This document shows, piece by piece, positions 62,009 through 64,000 of a stretch of 64,000 nucleotides of DNA. The stretch is from Formosa undariae. Its GTDB lineage: Bacteria > Bacteroidota > Bacteroidia > Flavobacteriales > Flavobacteriaceae. The notes under the pieces were generated by a model that made no database searches, had not been told where the DNA came from, and was given only the letters and a program-made list of their open reading frames with translations. The stretch is taken from the NCBI RefSeq assembly GCF_042427615.1, contig NZ_JBHMEZ010000011.1:186001-250000 (forward strand). The letters run 5' to 3'. Position numbers and translations under genes: made by a program. Position 1 is the first letter of the stretch, and each line of letters opens with the position of its first letter.

Positions 62009-63055
62009 ATGAAAATTTTTATTACGTGCGTAATCGCTTTATATTCAATTTGTATGTGTGCCCAAAGATTACATGAAGATGGACCATTTAAATTGTATTA
62101 CGAGAATGGAAATTTAAAAGCTGAGGGTGTTTATAAAAACAATTCTAAAGTAGGTAGGTGGAATGATTATTTTTCTAATGGTCAGTTAGAGAAAGAAAGA
62201 TTCTATCACGAAAATAGAGATTGGGCAGGCTTTATACGGACGTATTCCGAGGATGGAATCTTGGTAAGAGAAGAACAATTAAATCATGAAGGTAATATTG
62301 AGGTAAAGCATTATTTTGAAGATGGGAGTGTGCATAGAGCATATTTAAAGAAGCCGGTTAACGAAGGTAAATCTTTTTTATTAACAGGTTTGTATCAAGA
62401 GTATTATGCAAACGGGGTGCTTAAAGTTGAAAGTCATTTTAGTGAAAATGAACTTATAGGGACGTGGAAACAATATTATCCAAACAAAAATATAGAGTGG
62501 GAAGTCAATTATGTTGACAGTTATAAGCAAGGTTTATATAAGCAGTTTTATGAAAATGGTCATTTGAAAATTGAAGGTATCAATGATTTAGATTTGAAAA
62601 ATGGAGATGAAAAACATTTTGATTCTAATGGAAATTTAAGACAAACGCTTAAATATAAAAAGGGATCACTTAAAAATGCCTCAAAGGATTCAGATCAAGT
62701 TGAAATTCCAGAGGGAGTATTAGAGCGCGTACCTATTTATCCTGGTTGTGAAGGAGCATTAGGGAATGCAGGAAAAAAGAAATGTATGTCTTCAAAAATA
62801 GCCCGATTTGTAGGGCGAAAATTTAATAATTCTTTTAAAAGTGATACAAACTTAAGAGGGATTCAGAAAATTCATGTAATTTTTAAAATTGACAAAAATG
62901 GACATGCAATAGATGTAAGTGCCAGGTCTGTTCATGAAGCTTTCGAGACAGAGGCTATTCGGGTAATAAATTTATTGCCTCAAATGATTCCTGGTTATCA
63001 ATTTGGAGAACCAGTAGAGGTTCCTTATAGTTTTCCTATAAATTTTAAAATATAA
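62009..63055 (+). CDS. YwqK/MORN-type repeat protein fused to a TonB C-terminal domain
   Basis: A 348-residue exported protein (signal peptide 1-18, ending YSICMCA). Residues 24-218 contain about seven copies of a 22-24-residue strand repeat of the YwqK/MORN_2 kind (YYENGNLKAEG, YFSNGQLEKE, YYANGVLKVES, YENGHLKIEG). Residues about 238-348 are a TonB C-terminal domain: VPIYPGCEGA, cysteines C247 and C259 (KKKCMSSK), the FKIDKNGHAI strand, and VPYSFPINFKI at the end. No membrane helix or proline linker is present, so it is not a conventional TonB. It is likely a periplasmic or outer-membrane protein of unknown role. Confidence 0.85.
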   Translation: MKIFITCVIALYSICMCAQRLHEDGPFKLYYENGNLKAEGVYKNNSKVGRWNDYFSNGQLEKERFYHENRDWAGFIRTYSEDGILVREEQLNHEGNIEVKHYFEDGSVHRAYLKKPVNEGKSFLLTGLYQEYYANGVLKVESHFSENELIGTWKQYYPNKNIEWEVNYVDSYKQGLYKQFYENGHLKIEGINDLDLKNGDEKHFDSNGNLRQTLKYKKGSLKNASKDSDQVEIPEGVLERVPIYPGCEGALGNAGKKKCMSSKIARFVGRKFNNSFKSDTNLRGIQKIHVIFKIDKNGHAIDVSARSVHEAFETEAIRVINLLPQMIPGYQFGEPVEVPYSFPINFKI

Positions 63056-63086
63056 TTAATTAGTAAATTCATTAAAAATTAACATT

Positions 63087-63437
63087 ATGAAACAAATAAT
63101 TAGATTCCTATTAACAGCTTTAATCGTTGTTTTGTTAGGTCGATTTTTATCCGGTATACATGTAGACGATTATATTACAGCTATTATTGTAGCCTTGGTT
63201 TTGGCGGTGCTTAATATTATTGTAAAACCACTTTTGCAAATTTTAACCTTTCCAATAACCATAGTCACTTTTGGCCTATTCTTATTCGTAATTAATGGGT
63301 TAATTATCTTGCTTGCGGGATATCTAGTTGGTGGTTTTCATGTAGATTCTATTTGGTCCGGAATACTCTTTAGTATACTATTAACTATACTTCAGTCAAT
63401 AATATATAGCATAGTAGGAGAAGAAGATAAAAAATAG
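63087..63437 (+). CDS. Small four-helix membrane protein, phage-holin-IV-like family
   Basis: A 116-residue protein with four hydrophobic segments (about 3-24, 30-50, 56-80 and 87-110). GRFLSGIHVDDYITAIIVALVLAVLN and KPLLQILTFPITIVTFGLFLFVINGL are the signature of the DUF/holin_4_superfamily proteins (YvlD-like). Despite the holin name, these are widespread chromosomal proteins and there is no phage context here. The function is unknown. Confidence 0.88.
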   Translation: MKQIIRFLLTALIVVLLGRFLSGIHVDDYITAIIVALVLAVLNIIVKPLLQILTFPITIVTFGLFLFVINGLIILLAGYLVGGFHVDSIWSGILFSILLTILQSIIYSIVGEEDKK

Positions 63438-63461
63438 TCTGAAATACAAGACGTTAAAAAC

Positions 63462-63492
63462 TTTGTAGGGTTGTAAAAATGTTTTATTTTTG
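63462..63492 (+). promoter_or_regulatory. Promoter of tig
   Basis: TTTG (63462-63465), a 19-base spacer and TATTTTTG (63485-63492) are a perfect consensus match. The predicted leader is about 100 bases, longer than most in this window. Confidence 0.78.
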
Positions 63493-63562
63493 CAGCCCGT
63501 TTTTAATTAGAAAAATCAAGGAGAATCTGTACTTTTAAGTTAAAAAATCAGAACAGAAACTT

Positions 63563-63598
63563 ATGTTAAATGCCCAAGCTGGGTTTTATATCATTTAA
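63563..63598 (+). other. 11-codon upstream ORF in the tig leader
   Basis: ATG at 63563 opens a frame coding MLNAQAGFYII and stops at TAA 63596-63598, one base before the tig ATG at 63600, in a different frame. The leader also holds a small CCCA-AGC-TGGG hairpin (63573-63583). The spacing suggests possible translational coupling. The ORF itself may be chance. Confidence 0.4.
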
Positions 63599-63599
63599 A

Positions 63600-64000
63600 A
63601 TGAATATTACAAGAGAGAACATTGATGCATTAAATGCTGTAGTAAAAGTTGAGATCGTTAAAGAAGATTATAGCGAGAAAATAGATAAAATCTTAACAGA
63701 TTACCGAAAAACAGCTAACATTCCTGGTTTTAGAAAAGGTCATGTACCAATGGGAATGGTAAAAAAGCAGTACGGTAAAGCCGTTTTGGTAGACGAAGTA
63801 AATAAAATATTACAAGAAGCCTTAAATAAATATTTATCTGAAGAGAAATTAGATGTATTAGGGCAACCTCTTCCTAAAGCTCAAGAAGGTATCAATTGGG
63901 ATGCTGATGCATTTACTTTTGAATTCGAACTAGGTTTAACTCCTGAATTCGAAGTTGAATTAAAAGGTGATAAAGCAATTACTCAATATAACATTGTTGC
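63600..64000 (+). CDS. tig: Trigger factor, N-terminal part (3' end outside window)
   Basis: The first 133 residues of the ribosome-associated chaperone and prolyl isomerase, cut by the window edge. ATG at 63600 starts MNITRENIDALNAVVKVEI. The ribosome-binding signature GFRKG is seen in ANIPGFRKGHVPMGMVKKQYG. The later FEFELGLTPEFEVEL matches the domain border. The peptidyl-prolyl isomerase domain and C-terminal arms lie beyond the window. No stop occurs before base 64000. Confidence 0.95.
   Translation, partial: MNITRENIDALNAVVKVEIVKEDYSEKIDKILTDYRKTANIPGFRKGHVPMGMVKKQYGKAVLVDEVNKILQEALNKYLSEEKLDVLGQPLPKAQEGINWDADAFTFEFELGLTPEFEVELKGDKAITQYNIV

Noticed and set aside
62009..62660. YwqK repeats as the antitoxin of a toxin-antitoxin pair
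   Set aside because: No toxin-like small gene is adjacent, the protein is exported, and the repeats are a generic strand repeat.
63087..63437. Phage holin and hence a prophage remnant
   Set aside because: The holin-like label belongs to a widespread chromosomal membrane family, and no phage genes are nearby.
1..64000. Search for CRISPR arrays, insertion sequences, tRNA or rRNA genes and defence islands
   Set aside because: No repeat-spacer pattern, transposase-like frame, terminal repeats or RNA gene was recognisable. Gene content is core throughout.

Overview
The window is chromosomal DNA from a low-GC member of the Bacteroidota, almost certainly a marine-type Flavobacteriaceae. Several things support this. 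There is an alternative complex III (act) cluster joined to a caa3-type oxidase. The gliding and type IX secretion genes sprA, remB and porP/sprF-like are present. The gene order sprA-gcvH-vanZ-tonB-remB is the one I recall from gliding flavobacteria. Promoters fit the Bacteroidota consensus TTTG-N19-TAnnTTTG, Shine-Dalgarno sequences are largely absent, and TTG starts recur. No rRNA, tRNA, CRISPR array, insertion sequence, prophage or integrated element was seen. The window reads as core genome cut at both ends: infB enters from the left and tig leaves on the right.

Layout. 1-1460: the end of infB, then a convergent SPOR-domain gene. 1665-13178: a collinear respiratory operon, actABCDEF followed by coxB and coxA, closed by a strong hairpin. 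13263-19851: mixed housekeeping genes (NUC1-type nuclease, ruvB, a methyltransferase, queG, a lipoprotein, and a reverse-strand surface-antigen-like barrel). 20225-23154: malic enzyme and ruvA. 23161-35101: the surface and gliding block with sprA, gcvH, vanZ-like, two tonB paralogues and remB. 35165-40400: the second respiratory block with ctaB, two subunit III genes, subunit IV, a cysteine-less thioredoxin-like protein, SCO, a DUF420 protein and a 73-residue CxxC membrane protein. 40530-47573: a MacAB/TolC-like exporter with one ATPase, two permeases, two adaptors and one outer-membrane channel. 47593-52055: tsaB, mscS, nifU-type, porP/sprF-like and a gamma carbonic anhydrase. 52052-60376 (reverse): an envelope operon running DUF6089, uppS, bamA, two ompH genes and murI, with nadK and a CBS gene upstream. 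60468-64000: pdxJ, a hydrolase, a YwqK-repeat/TonB_C fusion, a small membrane protein and the start of tig.

How the genes work together. The two respiratory blocks, about 22 kb apart, together encode quinol oxidation by ACIII, a heme-copper oxidase, heme O synthesis and copper delivery. The envelope operon couples lipid carrier synthesis (UppS), outer-membrane protein assembly (BamA with Skp-like chaperones) and peptidoglycan precursor supply (MurI). SprA, RemB, the PorP/SprF-like protein and the TonB proteins serve type IX secretion, gliding and energised outer-membrane transport.

I found no wholly new multi-gene system. The best leads are smaller. A family of TonB C-terminal domains with a conserved cysteine pair is present in four proteins, two of them fusions (RemB and the YwqK-repeat protein). 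A reverse-strand terminator is embedded in the tsaB coding sequence. Two perfect palindromes lie in intergenic DNA. An 11-codon upstream ORF ends one base before tig. Several genes need non-ATG or shortened starts.
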